A DNA stretch of 64,000 nucleotides, from assembly GCA_963774155.1 (NCBI GenBank), contig CAVZDW010000003.1:1-64000 (forward strand), written 5' to 3'. Source of the stretch: DASSUW01 sp963774155 (GTDB taxonomy: Bacteria > Actinomycetota > Thermoleophilia > Solirubrobacterales > Solirubrobacteraceae). The translations under genes were made by a program, and so were the position numbers. Under the pieces are notes generated by a model. That model did no database searches and was not told where the DNA came from. It worked only from the letters and a program-made list of their open reading frames with translations. How positions within the stretch are numbered: position 1 is the stretch's first letter; each line of letters starts with the position of its first letter. This document shows positions 52,877 through 60,377 of the stretch, one piece after another.

Positions 52877-55482
52877 CAGGCCAGCGCCTCCTCGCGGCGC
52901 GGCGCCCGCGCCGGGGTGGCGAAGCGCCCGTGGGGATCGAGGCCCTGGCGCACGCGGTCGGCGAACGCGCCGCCGCTCGGCGCCCCGAGCAGGACCGGAC
53001 CCGGGCGGCCGGTGAGGCGCACGCCGGCCGCCCCCGCGTCGCGCAGCAGCGCGTCGAGCTCGGCCAGCGGCTCGCCGGGTGGCCACGCGACCCAGCCCAG
53101 CGCGGCGCCGGAGGAGTAGCGCCGCGCGGCGCCGGCGGCGCCGAGGGCCGGGTCGAGCGTGGCGGCGCGGCGCGGGCTGAGCGCCACTCGCACGATCGAG
53201 GCTTCGGGCGGGGCCCAGCCGAGGGCGTCCCACAGGTCGGGCTCGCCCGCGCCGAGCACCTTCTCGGCGGGAAGGCCGAGGATGCGGCGCAGGCGCTCGA
53301 GGCGGGGCTCGAGCGCGGTCGCGCGGCCGCCGAGGCGGATCAGCAGGCGGCCGGACGGCTCGATGTCCAGCGCCTCGACGTCGAGCTGCCCGACGCGCTG
53401 CGCCGCCTCGAGCGCAGCGTCGAGGCCCGGCGCCTGGACGACCAGCGTCCCCCACGCGGCCGGCTCCGGGAAGACCTTGAAGGCGACCTCGACGAGCACG
53501 CCGAGCCGGCCCATGCTCCCGACCATCAGGCGCGGGAGGTCGAAGCCGGCCGCGTTCTTGACCACGCGCCCGCCCCCGCCCACCAGCGCGCCGGTGCCGT
53601 CGACGAAGCGGGCGCCGATGATGAAGTCGCGCACCCCGCCGTGCCGGTGGCGTCCCGGCCCGGACGTGCCCGAGGCGACGACGCCGCCGAGCGTCGCGCC
53701 GGCGCGGGCGAGCGGCGGGTCGAACGGCAGGTACTGCCCGTGCCTCGCGAGCGCCTCCTGGACCACCCGCACCGGCGTGCCCGCGAGCGCGGTGATGGTC
53801 AGCTCGGACGGGTCGTACTCGACGATCCCGCGCAGCCCCGAGACCACGAGCGGCACGACGCCCTCGCCGGGCGTCGAGAGCGCGGGCTTGGTCCCACCGC
53901 CCCGAGGCAGCACCCGCTCATGCGCCCGCACGGCCTCCTGCAAAGCCGCCACGGCATCCGTAAGGGGGTCTGACCCCCCTCGCCCGTTCCGCGTAAGGGG
54001 GTCTGACCCCCCTCGCCCGTTCCGCGTAAGGGGGTCTGACCCCCCTTGGTCGTGCGGCGGGAACATCTTGCCGCGGTTGGCCAGCTCGAGCGGGTCGACG
54101 GCGCGGTGGATCCGGCGCATGGCGTCGAGGTCCGCGGGGCCGAACATGCGGGGCAGGAAGTCGCGCTTCTCGACGCCGATCCCGTGCTCGCCGGTGATCG
54201 AGCCGCCGAGGCGGATGCAGAGGTCGAGGATCTCTCCGGCGAGCGCCTCGGCGCGCTCGACGGCGCCCGGCTCACTCCCGTCGAAGAGGATCAGCGGGTG
54301 CAGGTTGCCGTCGCCGGCGTGGAACACGTTGGCCACGCGGAGGCCGGCGCGAGCCGCCATCACGCCGATCTCCTCGAGGGCCTCGCCGAGCCGCGTGCGC
54401 GGCACGCAGCCGTCCTGCACGAGGTAGTCGGGCGCGAGCCAGCCGACGGCCGAGAACGCGCTCTTGCGGCCCTTCCAGATCAGGGCGCGCTCGGCGGCGT
54501 CCTCGGTCGCCCGCACCTCGGTGGCGCCGGACCGGCCGATGACCTCGGCCAGCCGCTTCACGTCGTCGTCCACGCACGCGCGCTCGCCGTCCAGCTCGAC
54601 GATGAGCAGCGCGGGCACGTCGGGGTAGCCGGGCTTGACCGAGGACTGCGCGGCCTCGATGGCCAGCGCGTCCATGATCTCCATCGCCACGGGCAGCAGG
54701 CCGGCGGCCACCACGGCCGCCACCGCGTCGCCCGCCTCGCGCAGGGAGCGGTAGGCGACGAGCACGGTGTGCGTCGCCTCCGGCACCGGCAGGAGCCGCA
54801 GCGTCGCCTCGAGCGCGATCCCGAACAGCCCCTCCGAGCCGACGAAGCCGCCGAGCCAGTCCGGCCCCGCGGGCTCGGGCCCGCCGCTCCCCAGCCGCGC
54901 CACGGTGCCGTCCGGGAGCACGACCTCCACCTCGAGCACGTGACTGGCCGTCATGCCGTGCTTGAGGCAGTGTGCGCCGCCGGAGTTGAAGGCGATGTTC
55001 CCGCCGATGGTGCAGATCGACTGGCTCGACGGGTCGGGCGCGTAGAACAGCCCGTGCGCCGCCGCCGCGCTCGTGACATGCGCGTTGATCACGCCCGGCT
55101 CGACCACGGCGACGCGCTCGACGGCGTCGAGCCGCAGGACCCGGTTGAGCCGGTTGAGGCCGATGACGATGCCGCCCTCGACGGGCAGCGAGCCGCCGGA
55201 CAGGCTGGTGCCGCTGCCCCGGGCCACGAACGGGACCCCGTGGCGATGGCACGCGCGGACCGTCGCGATGACCTCCGCGCGCGACTCGGCGAGCACGACC
55301 GCCTCCGGCCGGCGGCGGAAGGCCGTCAGCGCGTCGGACTCATACGGCGCGACGCGCGCCGGCTCCGTGAGCAGCCGCGCGGGCGGATACACCTCGCGCA
55401 GGCTGCCCAAGAGCCCCTGGATCCCCTCTGCCCGTCGATCTCCCACTGCCCTCGGCTCTCCCCCCGAGACCCGCCGTTGCAT
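52876..55482 (-). CDS. GlcD-GlcE fusion, FAD-linked 2-hydroxy-acid (glycolate) oxidase
   Basis: An 868-residue protein that joins two flavoproteins normally encoded separately. Residues ~40-480 are GlcD (FAD site PFVARGSGTSLSGGSLPVEG; FAD-oxidase C-terminal half ending in VDPLELANRGKMFPP). Residues ~525-868 are GlcE (RVLPRGGGTKPAL; GATLGGVVASGTSGPGRHRH). The linker is three copies of an 11-residue repeat (GGSDPLTRNGR) made by a palindromic DNA repeat. It oxidises a 2-hydroxy acid and feeds electrons to GlcF. The ATG at 55482 lies inside a set of 11-bp repeats. The GTG at 55446, preceded by GGGGGAGAG, may be the true start. Confidence 0.88.
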   Translation of the reverse strand: MQRRVSGGEPRAVGDRRAEGIQGLLGSLREVYPPARLLTEPARVAPYESDALTAFRRRPEAVVLAESRAEVIATVRACHRHGVPFVARGSGTSLSGGSLPVEGGIVIGLNRLNRVLRLDAVERVAVVEPGVINAHVTSAAAAHGLFYAPDPSSQSICTIGGNIAFNSGGAHCLKHGMTASHVLEVEVVLPDGTVARLGSGGPEPAGPDWLGGFVGSEGLFGIALEATLRLLPVPEATHTVLVAYRSLREAGDAVAAVVAAGLLPVAMEIMDALAIEAAQSSVKPGYPDVPALLIVELDGERACVDDDVKRLAEVIGRSGATEVRATEDAAERALIWKGRKSAFSAVGWLAPDYLVQDGCVPRTRLGEALEEIGVMAARAGLRVANVFHAGDGNLHPLILFDGSEPGAVERAEALAGEILDLCIRLGGSITGEHGIGVEKRDFLPRMFGPADLDAMRRIHRAVDPLELANRGKMFPPHDQGGSDPLTRNGRGGSDPLTRNGRGGSDPLTDAVAALQEAVRAHERVLPRGGGTKPALSTPGEGVVPLVVSGLRGIVEYDPSELTITALAGTPVRVVQEALARHGQYLPFDPPLARAGATLGGVVASGTSGPGRHRHGGVRDFIIGARFVDGTGALVGGGGRVVKNAAGFDLPRLMVGSMGRLGVLVEVAFKVFPEPAAWGTLVVQAPGLDAALEAAQRVGQLDVEALDIEPSGRLLIRLGGRATALEPRLERLRRILGLPAEKVLGAGEPDLWDALGWAPPEASIVRVALSPRRAATLDPALGAAGAARRYSSGAALGWVAWPPGEPLAELDALLRDAGAAGVRLTGRPGPVLLGAPSGGAFADRVRQGLDPHGRFATPARAPRREEALA
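53961..54047. repeat. Three 33-bp tandem units with a GGGTCTGACCC palindrome, in coding sequence
   Basis: The palindrome AAGGGGGTCTGACCCCCCT occurs at about 53962, 53995 and 54028, with the spacer CGCCCGTTCCGCGT between copies. The 33-bp period keeps the reading frame and encodes GGSDPLTRNGR repeats in the linker between GlcD and GlcE. A single related copy lies in the CoxS-type gene at 38497. Confidence 0.85.
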
Positions 55483-55508
55483 CTAAGTTGCGTCTTTGTA
55501 GCATCTGT
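55476..55508. promoter_or_regulatory. Three 11-bp direct repeats in the GlcD-GlcE / GntR divergent region
   Basis: GTTGCATCTAA (55476-55486), GTTGCGTCTTT (55487-55497) and GTAGCATCTGT (55498-55508) follow one another without gaps. The 11-base spacing is about one helical turn, so bound proteins would line up on one face. They precede the GntR start by 9 bases and are a candidate operator for that regulator. Confidence 0.5.
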
Positions 55509-55517
55509 AGCGCACAC

Positions 55518-56172
55518 ATGGCAAGCTCTCTTTCGAAGATGACCGCGACCGACCGCGCCTACGCCTTCACCAAGGGCCGCGTCCTCGACGCGACGTTCCC
55601 CGGCGGAGAGCTGATCACCGAGGGCGAGGTGGCCGAGGCGCTCGGCCTGAGCCGCACGCCCGTGCGGGAGGCCTTCCTGCGCCTCGAGGGCGAGGGGCTG
55701 CTGCGGCTCTATCCCAAGCGCGGCGCGCTCGTCGTGCCCGTCTCGGTCGGCGAGGTCGAGGCCGTGATGGAGACCCGCATGCTCGTGGAGCGCTACGCGC
55801 TCGACAAGGTGCTCGTGCGCGGGCCCGCGACCGGCGCTGGCCGATCAGCTCGGCGCGCTGATCGCCCAGCAGGAGGAGTACGCGGCGGCCGGCGACACGG
55901 ACGGGTTCGTCGCCCTCGACCGCGAGTTCCACACGGTCTTCGTGACCGCGGCCGGCAACCCGATCGTCGCCGGTCTCTACGACTCGCTCCGCGACCGCCA
56001 GCAGCGCATGGTCATCACGTCGCTGCTCCGCGACCGGCAGCGCATCGCGTCCATCCTCGTCGAGCACCGGGCGCTGGCCGACGCCATCGGCGCGGGCGAG
56101 CGGGAGCGCGCGCAGGTCGTGCTGGAGGCACACCTGCGCGGCACGCTGGACCTCCTCCGGCCCGGCGCCTAA
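55518..56172 (+). pseudogene. GntR-family (FCD) regulator, frameshifted by one extra base
   Basis: The N-terminal winged helix is clear (ITEGEVAEALGLSRTPVREA). The FCD domain continues in another frame after an extra G at about 55835, with ALADQLGALIAQQEEYAAAG and DREFHTVFVTAAGNPIVAGL. Corrected, the protein has 217 residues and ends at 56172. It is divergent from the glycolate-oxidase-like genes and likely regulates them in response to a 2-hydroxy acid, as GlcC and LldR do. The 3' end overlaps the convergent IclR gene by four bases. Confidence 0.85.
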
Positions 56173-56963
56173 GCGGCGGCCGCGTGGTGGCCGAGGGCGC
56201 TGGAGACCTGTCCCGCGTGCTCGACCAGCAGCGCGCCGAGCGCCGCCGTGTTGCCGTGGAGGATGCGCGCCGTCGGGCCCGACACGCTGATCGCCGCGCA
56301 CGGGATGCCGCGGTGGTCGAACACCGCGGTGGCCACGCAGCCGACGCCCTCTTCGTGCTCCTCGTTGTCGATCGCGTAGCCGCGCCGCCGGATCTGGGCG
56401 AAGTCGCGCTCCAGCTCGGCGACCGTGACCAGCGTGCTGTCGGTCAGCCGCTCGAGCGGCTCGCGCCCGGCATAGAGCGCCTCGACCGCGTCCGCGGGGC
56501 CGAAGGCCAGGATCGCCTTTCCCGAGCCGGTCGTGTGCGCGGGGACGGCGGTGCCGACCGTGGTGAACATGCGCACGCTGCGCGAGCCCTCGACCTGGTC
56601 GACGTAGACCACGCGGTCGCCGTCGAGCACGACGAGGTTGACGGTCTCGCTCGTGGCCTGCTGGATCGCCTCCAGGTGCGGGCGGGCGGCCGCGCGCAGG
56701 CGCTCGAGCCGCCGCTCGAGCCCGCTCGCCACCTCGACGACCTTGTAGCCGAGCAGGTAGCGCCCGGACTCGCTGCTCTGGCTCACGTAGCCGCGCTTGG
56801 CCAACGTCGAGAGGAGCCGGTGGGCGGTGCTGGGGACGAGCCCCGTGCGCGTCGCGAGCTCGGTCACGCCGAGCTCTCCGCCGACCGCCAGGGCCTCGAG
56901 CACGTCGAGCGCGCGCTCGAGCGATTGCACGCTTTCCCGGCGTTCAGCCATTCCATCATCCAA
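56169..56963 (-). CDS. IclR-family transcriptional regulator
   Basis: A 264-residue regulator with the IclR winged helix (SLERALDVLEALAVGGELGV; LVPSTAHRLLSTLAKRGYVS) and effector domain (HTTGSGKAILAF; GYAIDNEEHEEGVGCVATAV). The start is a TTG at 56963 with GGAAGG upstream or the ATG at 56951. It faces the UPF0261 operon across 72 bases that contain a TTCCG-N5-CGGAA palindrome. The same palindrome precedes the giant secreted protein gene. The effector is unknown, probably an organic acid. Confidence 0.92.
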   Translation of the reverse strand: MDDGMAERRESVQSLERALDVLEALAVGGELGVTELATRTGLVPSTAHRLLSTLAKRGYVSQSSESGRYLLGYKVVEVASGLERRLERLRAAARPHLEAIQQATSETVNLVVLDGDRVVYVDQVEGSRSVRMFTTVGTAVPAHTTGSGKAILAFGPADAVEALYAGREPLERLTDSTLVTVAELERDFAQIRRRGYAIDNEEHEEGVGCVATAVFDHRGIPCAAISVSGPTARILHGNTAALGALLVEHAGQVSSALGHHAAAA

Positions 56964-56971
56964 TCACAACC

Positions 56972-56986
56972 TTCCGTGGACCGGAA
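56972..56986. promoter_or_regulatory. IclR-type palindrome between the IclR gene and UPF0261 operon
   Basis: TTCCGTGGACCGGAA has the arms CTTCCG and CGGAAG around five bases. It lies 9 bases before the TTG start of the IclR gene and 50 bases before the UPF0261 GTG, placed for control of both. Confidence 0.6.
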
Positions 56987-57035
56987 GCGGGAACTCCGGT
57001 AGGGTCGCCGCGGTCCGATGGAGGGAGGAGCGAAA

Positions 57036-58238
57036 GTGACCGTTCTGCTCGTGGGCACGCTCGACACAAAGGGTGCCGAGTACGCGTATCTGCGCGAGCG
57101 GCTGCGGCTGCACGGCGTCGAGACGATCGTGGCCGACGCGGGCGTCAACCCGCCAGTGGGCATCGAGCCCGACCTCCACGTGGCGGCCGAGACCGGCGCC
57201 GATCCCGCCGCGCTGGCCGAGGCGGGCGACCGCGGCGCCGCGGTGACGGCGATGGCCGAGGCGGCCGAGAAGCTCGCCGCGCGACTGTACGGCGAGGGCA
57301 AGATCGCCGGCGTGCTCGCGGCCGGAGGCTCCGGCAACACGGCGATCGCCACCCGCGCGATGCAGGCGCTGCCGGTCGGGGCGCCGAAGCTCATGGTCTC
57401 GACCGTCGCGGCCGGCAACACGGTCGACTACATCGGCGCCAGCGACGTGACGCTGATGGCGTCGGTGACCGACGTCGCGGGCGTGAACACGATCTCGGCC
57501 CGCATCCTCGCCAACGCGGCCGCCGCCATGGCGGGCATGGTGCAGGCGCCGCCGGTCGAGCTGGGCGAGCACCGCCCCTTGATCGGCGCGACGATGTTCG
57601 GCGTCACCACCCCGTGCGTCACGCACGCGCGCGAGCGGCTCGAGGGGCGCGGGTACGAGGTCCTCGTCTTCCACGCCACCGGCACGGGCGGGCGCGCGAT
57701 GGAGGGGCTGATGGAATCCGGCTTCCTCAGCGGCGTGCTCGACTCGACGACCACCGAGCTGTGCGACGAGCTCGTCGGCGGCGTGTTCAGCGCCGGGCCC
57801 GACCGGCTGGAGGCCGCGGGGCGGGTCGGCCTCCCCCAGGTCGTCTCGCTCGGCGCGCTCGACATGGTCAACTTCGGCGCCCGGGACACGGTGCCGCACC
57901 AGTTCGAGGACCGCAACCTCTACGTGCACAACCCGTCGGTGACGCTCATGCGCACGACGAAGGAGGAGTGCGCCGAGCTCGGGCGCCAGATCGCCGCCAA
58001 GCTCTCGGCCGCCACCGGGCCGACCGCGCTCTTCATCCCGCTCAAGGGCGTCTCGATGATCGACGCGGAGGGCCAGCCGTTCCACGACCCCGAGGCCGAC
58101 GAGGCGCTGTTCGCCGCGCTGCGCGCGGGCCTCGGCGACAGCGTGGAGCTGATCGAGCTCGACAACAACATCAACGACCCCGAGTTCGCGGACGCGATGG
58201 CCGACAAGCTCGACGAGTACATGAAGGAGAAGACGTGA
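57036..58238 (+). CDS. Tm-1-like ATP-binding domain protein (UPF0261)
   Basis: A 400-residue protein of the UPF0261/Tm-1-like family (VGTLDTKGAEYAYLRERL at the start; AAGGSGNTAIATRAMQALP; STVAAGNTVDYIG). The plant tomato-mosaic-virus resistance protein Tm-1 carries this domain followed by a TIM-barrel domain. Here the second domain is the next gene. The GTG at 57036 is preferred because GGAGGGAGGAG lies just before it. The ATG at 57018 would use that site as coding sequence. Biochemical role is unknown. Confidence 0.9.
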   Translation: MTVLLVGTLDTKGAEYAYLRERLRLHGVETIVADAGVNPPVGIEPDLHVAAETGADPAALAEAGDRGAAVTAMAEAAEKLAARLYGEGKIAGVLAAGGSGNTAIATRAMQALPVGAPKLMVSTVAAGNTVDYIGASDVTLMASVTDVAGVNTISARILANAAAAMAGMVQAPPVELGEHRPLIGATMFGVTTPCVTHARERLEGRGYEVLVFHATGTGGRAMEGLMESGFLSGVLDSTTTELCDELVGGVFSAGPDRLEAAGRVGLPQVVSLGALDMVNFGARDTVPHQFEDRNLYVHNPSVTLMRTTKEECAELGRQIAAKLSAATGPTALFIPLKGVSMIDAEGQPFHDPEADEALFAALRAGLGDSVELIELDNNINDPEFADAMADKLDEYMKEKT

Positions 58239-59056
58239 CCGGAGACGAGGCGCGGGCGAAGCTGCGCGCGACGCTCGACGGCGGCGGGGTGATCATCGGC
58301 GCCGGCGCGGGCACCGGCCTGTCGGCCAAGTGCGCCGAGGCCGGCGGGACCGACCTGATCATCATCTACAACTCCGGCCGCTACCGGATGGCGGGGCGTG
58401 GCTCCCTGGCCGGGATCATGCCCTACGGCGACGCCAACGCGATCGTCATGGAGATGGGCGGCGAGGTGCTCCCGATCGTGCGCGACACGCCGGTCATCGC
58501 CGGCGTCTGCGGGACGGACCCGTTCCGCCTCATGGACGTCTTCCTTCGCTCGATCCGCGACGCCGGCTTCGCGGGCGTCCAGAACTTCCCGACCGTCGGG
58601 CTGATCGACGGCACGTTCCGGGCCAACCTGGAGGAGACCGGCATGAGCTTCGGCCTCGAGGTCGACATGATCCGGATCGCCAAGGAGCTCGGGCTCCTGA
58701 CCACGCCCTACACGTTCGATCCCGACCAGGCCGTGGCCATGGCGGAGGCGGGCGCCGACGTGCTCGTCCCCCACATGGGCCTCACCACCAAGGGCTCGAT
58801 CGGCGCGCACACGGCCAAGACCCTGGACGAGTGCGTGGTCGAGATCCAGGCCATGCGCGACGCTGCCGTGCGGATCAACCCGAACGTCATCGTCCTGTGC
58901 CACGGCGGACCGCTGGCCGAGCCGGAGGATGCGCAGTACGTGCTCGACCGCACCGAGGGCATCGCCGGCTTCTACGGCGCCTCGAGCATGGAGCGGCTGC
59001 CCACCGAGGTGGCCATCACGGAGAATATGAAGCGCTTCAAGGCGCTGTCGATCTGA
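58235..59056 (+). CDS. Phosphoenolpyruvate hydrolase family TIM-barrel protein
   Basis: A 273-residue TIM-barrel protein of the PEP-hydrolase/TIM-barrel signal-transduction family (GVIIGAGAGTGLSAKCAEAG; IIYNSGRYRMAGRGSLAG; HMGLTTKGSIGA). It corresponds to the C-terminal half of plant Tm-1. The GTG overlaps the UPF0261 stop (GTGA), so the two proteins are made together and probably act as one complex. Suggested activities are hydrolysis or aldol-type reactions on small phospho- or keto-acids, not established for this group. Confidence 0.88.
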   Translation: MTGDEARAKLRATLDGGGVIIGAGAGTGLSAKCAEAGGTDLIIIYNSGRYRMAGRGSLAGIMPYGDANAIVMEMGGEVLPIVRDTPVIAGVCGTDPFRLMDVFLRSIRDAGFAGVQNFPTVGLIDGTFRANLEETGMSFGLEVDMIRIAKELGLLTTPYTFDPDQAVAMAEAGADVLVPHMGLTTKGSIGAHTAKTLDECVVEIQAMRDAAVRINPNVIVLCHGGPLAEPEDAQYVLDRTEGIAGFYGASSMERLPTEVAITENMKRFKALSI

Positions 59057-59066
59057 GGGCGCTGCT

Positions 59067-59483
59067 GTGCCTTCAAAGTTTGTGGACCCGGCGTCGCTGC
59101 CCACGATGACCTTCGACTGGGGCGTCATCAAGCCGCTGGTGGCGACCGACAACACCGACGACCCGGAGGTGAGCTTGATGCACGTGATCCTGCTCCCCGG
59201 CAAGGGCCACGAGCGGCATAACCACCCCGACGCCGACGAGATCCTCTACATCCTCGCCGGTGAGGGCGACCAGATGGTCGACGACGAGGAGCCGCAGCGT
59301 GTCCGCCCCGGCGACACGGTGTTCATCCCCAAGGGCGCGTTCCACTCGACGCTCAACACGTCGTACGAGCCGATGGTCATCCTCGCCATCTACGCCCCCG
59401 CCGGCGCCGAGCAGGTGCTCAAGACGCTGCCGGACTACGTGGAGGTCCCGGCGGGCGAGAACCCGGCGCTCGCGCGCGGGTGA
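59067..59483 (+). CDS. Cupin-domain protein
   Basis: A 138-residue single cupin. Metal-binding residues lie in GHERHNHPDADEILYILAGE (two His and Glu) and the later His in PKGAFHSTLN. Small cupins of this kind act as isomerases, dioxygenases or sugar-binding sensors. It follows the TIM-barrel gene by 10 bases, has a GTG start, and is likely the third enzyme of the IclR-controlled operon. Confidence 0.85.
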   Translation: MPSKFVDPASLPTMTFDWGVIKPLVATDNTDDPEVSLMHVILLPGKGHERHNHPDADEILYILAGEGDQMVDDEEPQRVRPGDTVFIPKGAFHSTLNTSYEPMVILAIYAPAGAEQVLKTLPDYVEVPAGENPALARG

Positions 59484-59932
59484 TCGAGGTCCGCGAGGAG
59501 CGCCCGGAGGACCGCGACGCCGTCCGCCGCGTCGAGGAGGCCGCCTTCGGCCGCTCCGACGAGGCGGACATCGTCGACGCGCTGCGGACGGATCCCGCCT
59601 GGACGCTCTCCCTCGTCGCGCTGATCGGCGGCGAGATCGTCGGCCACCTGCTGTTCACGCGCGGCGACCGGGTGATGACGCTCGGCCCGCTCGCCGTCGC
59701 GCCGGAGCACCAGCGGTCCGGCGTGGGCGGCGCGCTCATGCGCGAAGGGCTCGATCGGCTCGACGAGCCGATCGTCCTGCTCGGGCACGTCGAGTACTAC
59801 ACGCGCTTCGGCTTCCGCCCCGCGGCGCCGCTCGGCGTCACGAACCAGTGGGGCATCGAGGATCCGGCCTGGATGGTGCGCGGCGACCTCGAGCCCGGTC
59901 TCGTCAGGTACCCCGCGGCCTTCGGGGCGTGA
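59480..59932 (+). CDS. GNAT-family N-acetyltransferase
   Basis: A 150-residue GNAT domain. The acetyl-CoA-binding motif A is LGPLAVAPEHQRSGVGGALM (Q/R-x2-G-x-G/A). The remainder matches YhbS-like acetyltransferases (GHVEYYTRFGFRPA). The substrate is unknown. The GTG start overlaps the cupin stop (GTGA), so it is co-transcribed, although it may be functionally unrelated. It is convergent with the transporter gene one base away. Confidence 0.88.
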   Translation: MIEVREERPEDRDAVRRVEEAAFGRSDEADIVDALRTDPAWTLSLVALIGGEIVGHLLFTRGDRVMTLGPLAVAPEHQRSGVGGALMREGLDRLDEPIVLLGHVEYYTRFGFRPAAPLGVTNQWGIEDPAWMVRGDLEPGLVRYPAAFGA

Positions 59933-59933
59933 G

Positions 59934-60377
59934 CTACTCGCGGATGACGAGCCAGGTGCCGAGCGCGAGCAGCACGACGCCGCCGACCTTCGCCACCGTG
60001 ATCGGCGACTTCTCGACGCCGAGCCACCCGAAGTGGTCGATGACCATGGCCAGGCCGAGCTGGCCGGAGATCGTCACCGCCGTGAGGCCGCCGGCCCCGA
60101 GGGCCCGGACCGTGAAGACGATGCTGCCGACGTAGAGCGCGCCGACCAGGCCGCCGCCGACGGCCACGTGGAGCGGCGCGTCGCCGATCTTCCGGATGCC
60201 GCCGAGGCCGTCGGTCAGCGCGGCCAGGCTGAGGAGCGCGAGGAAGGAGACGAACAGCGCGATGACCGACGCCTGCAGCCCTCCGACGGTGCGGCCGAGC
60301 TGGGAGTTGAGCGGTGCCTGCGCGGCGACCAGGCCGCCGATCACCGCCGCCACGGCGACGGCGACGCCTCGATCCAC
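59934..60377 (-). CDS. DMT-superfamily small transporter, YdcZ/DUF606 type
   Basis: A 147-residue membrane protein with about five helices, equal to one half of a two-domain DMT transporter (VIGGLVAAQAPLNSQLGRTV; LTAVTISGQLGLAMVIDHFG). YdcZ-type proteins dimerise. The substrate is unknown. The GTG start shares its first base with the last base of the polA stop (TAGTG), so it is translated from the polA message. Confidence 0.8.
   Translation of the reverse strand: MDRGVAVAVAAVIGGLVAAQAPLNSQLGRTVGGLQASVIALFVSFLALLSLAALTDGLGGIRKIGDAPLHVAVGGGLVGALYVGSIVFTVRALGAGGLTAVTISGQLGLAMVIDHFGWLGVEKSPITVAKVGGVVLLALGTWLVIRE

Noticed and set aside
53961..54047. CRISPR or integron-type array
   Set aside because: Only three units, identical spacers, and the array is in frame in a coding linker.
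10255..56172. Programmed ribosomal frameshifting to explain the broken genes
   Set aside because: The sites lack slippery heptamers and occur in unrelated enzyme types, one gene having four of them. Extra-base errors explain them better.
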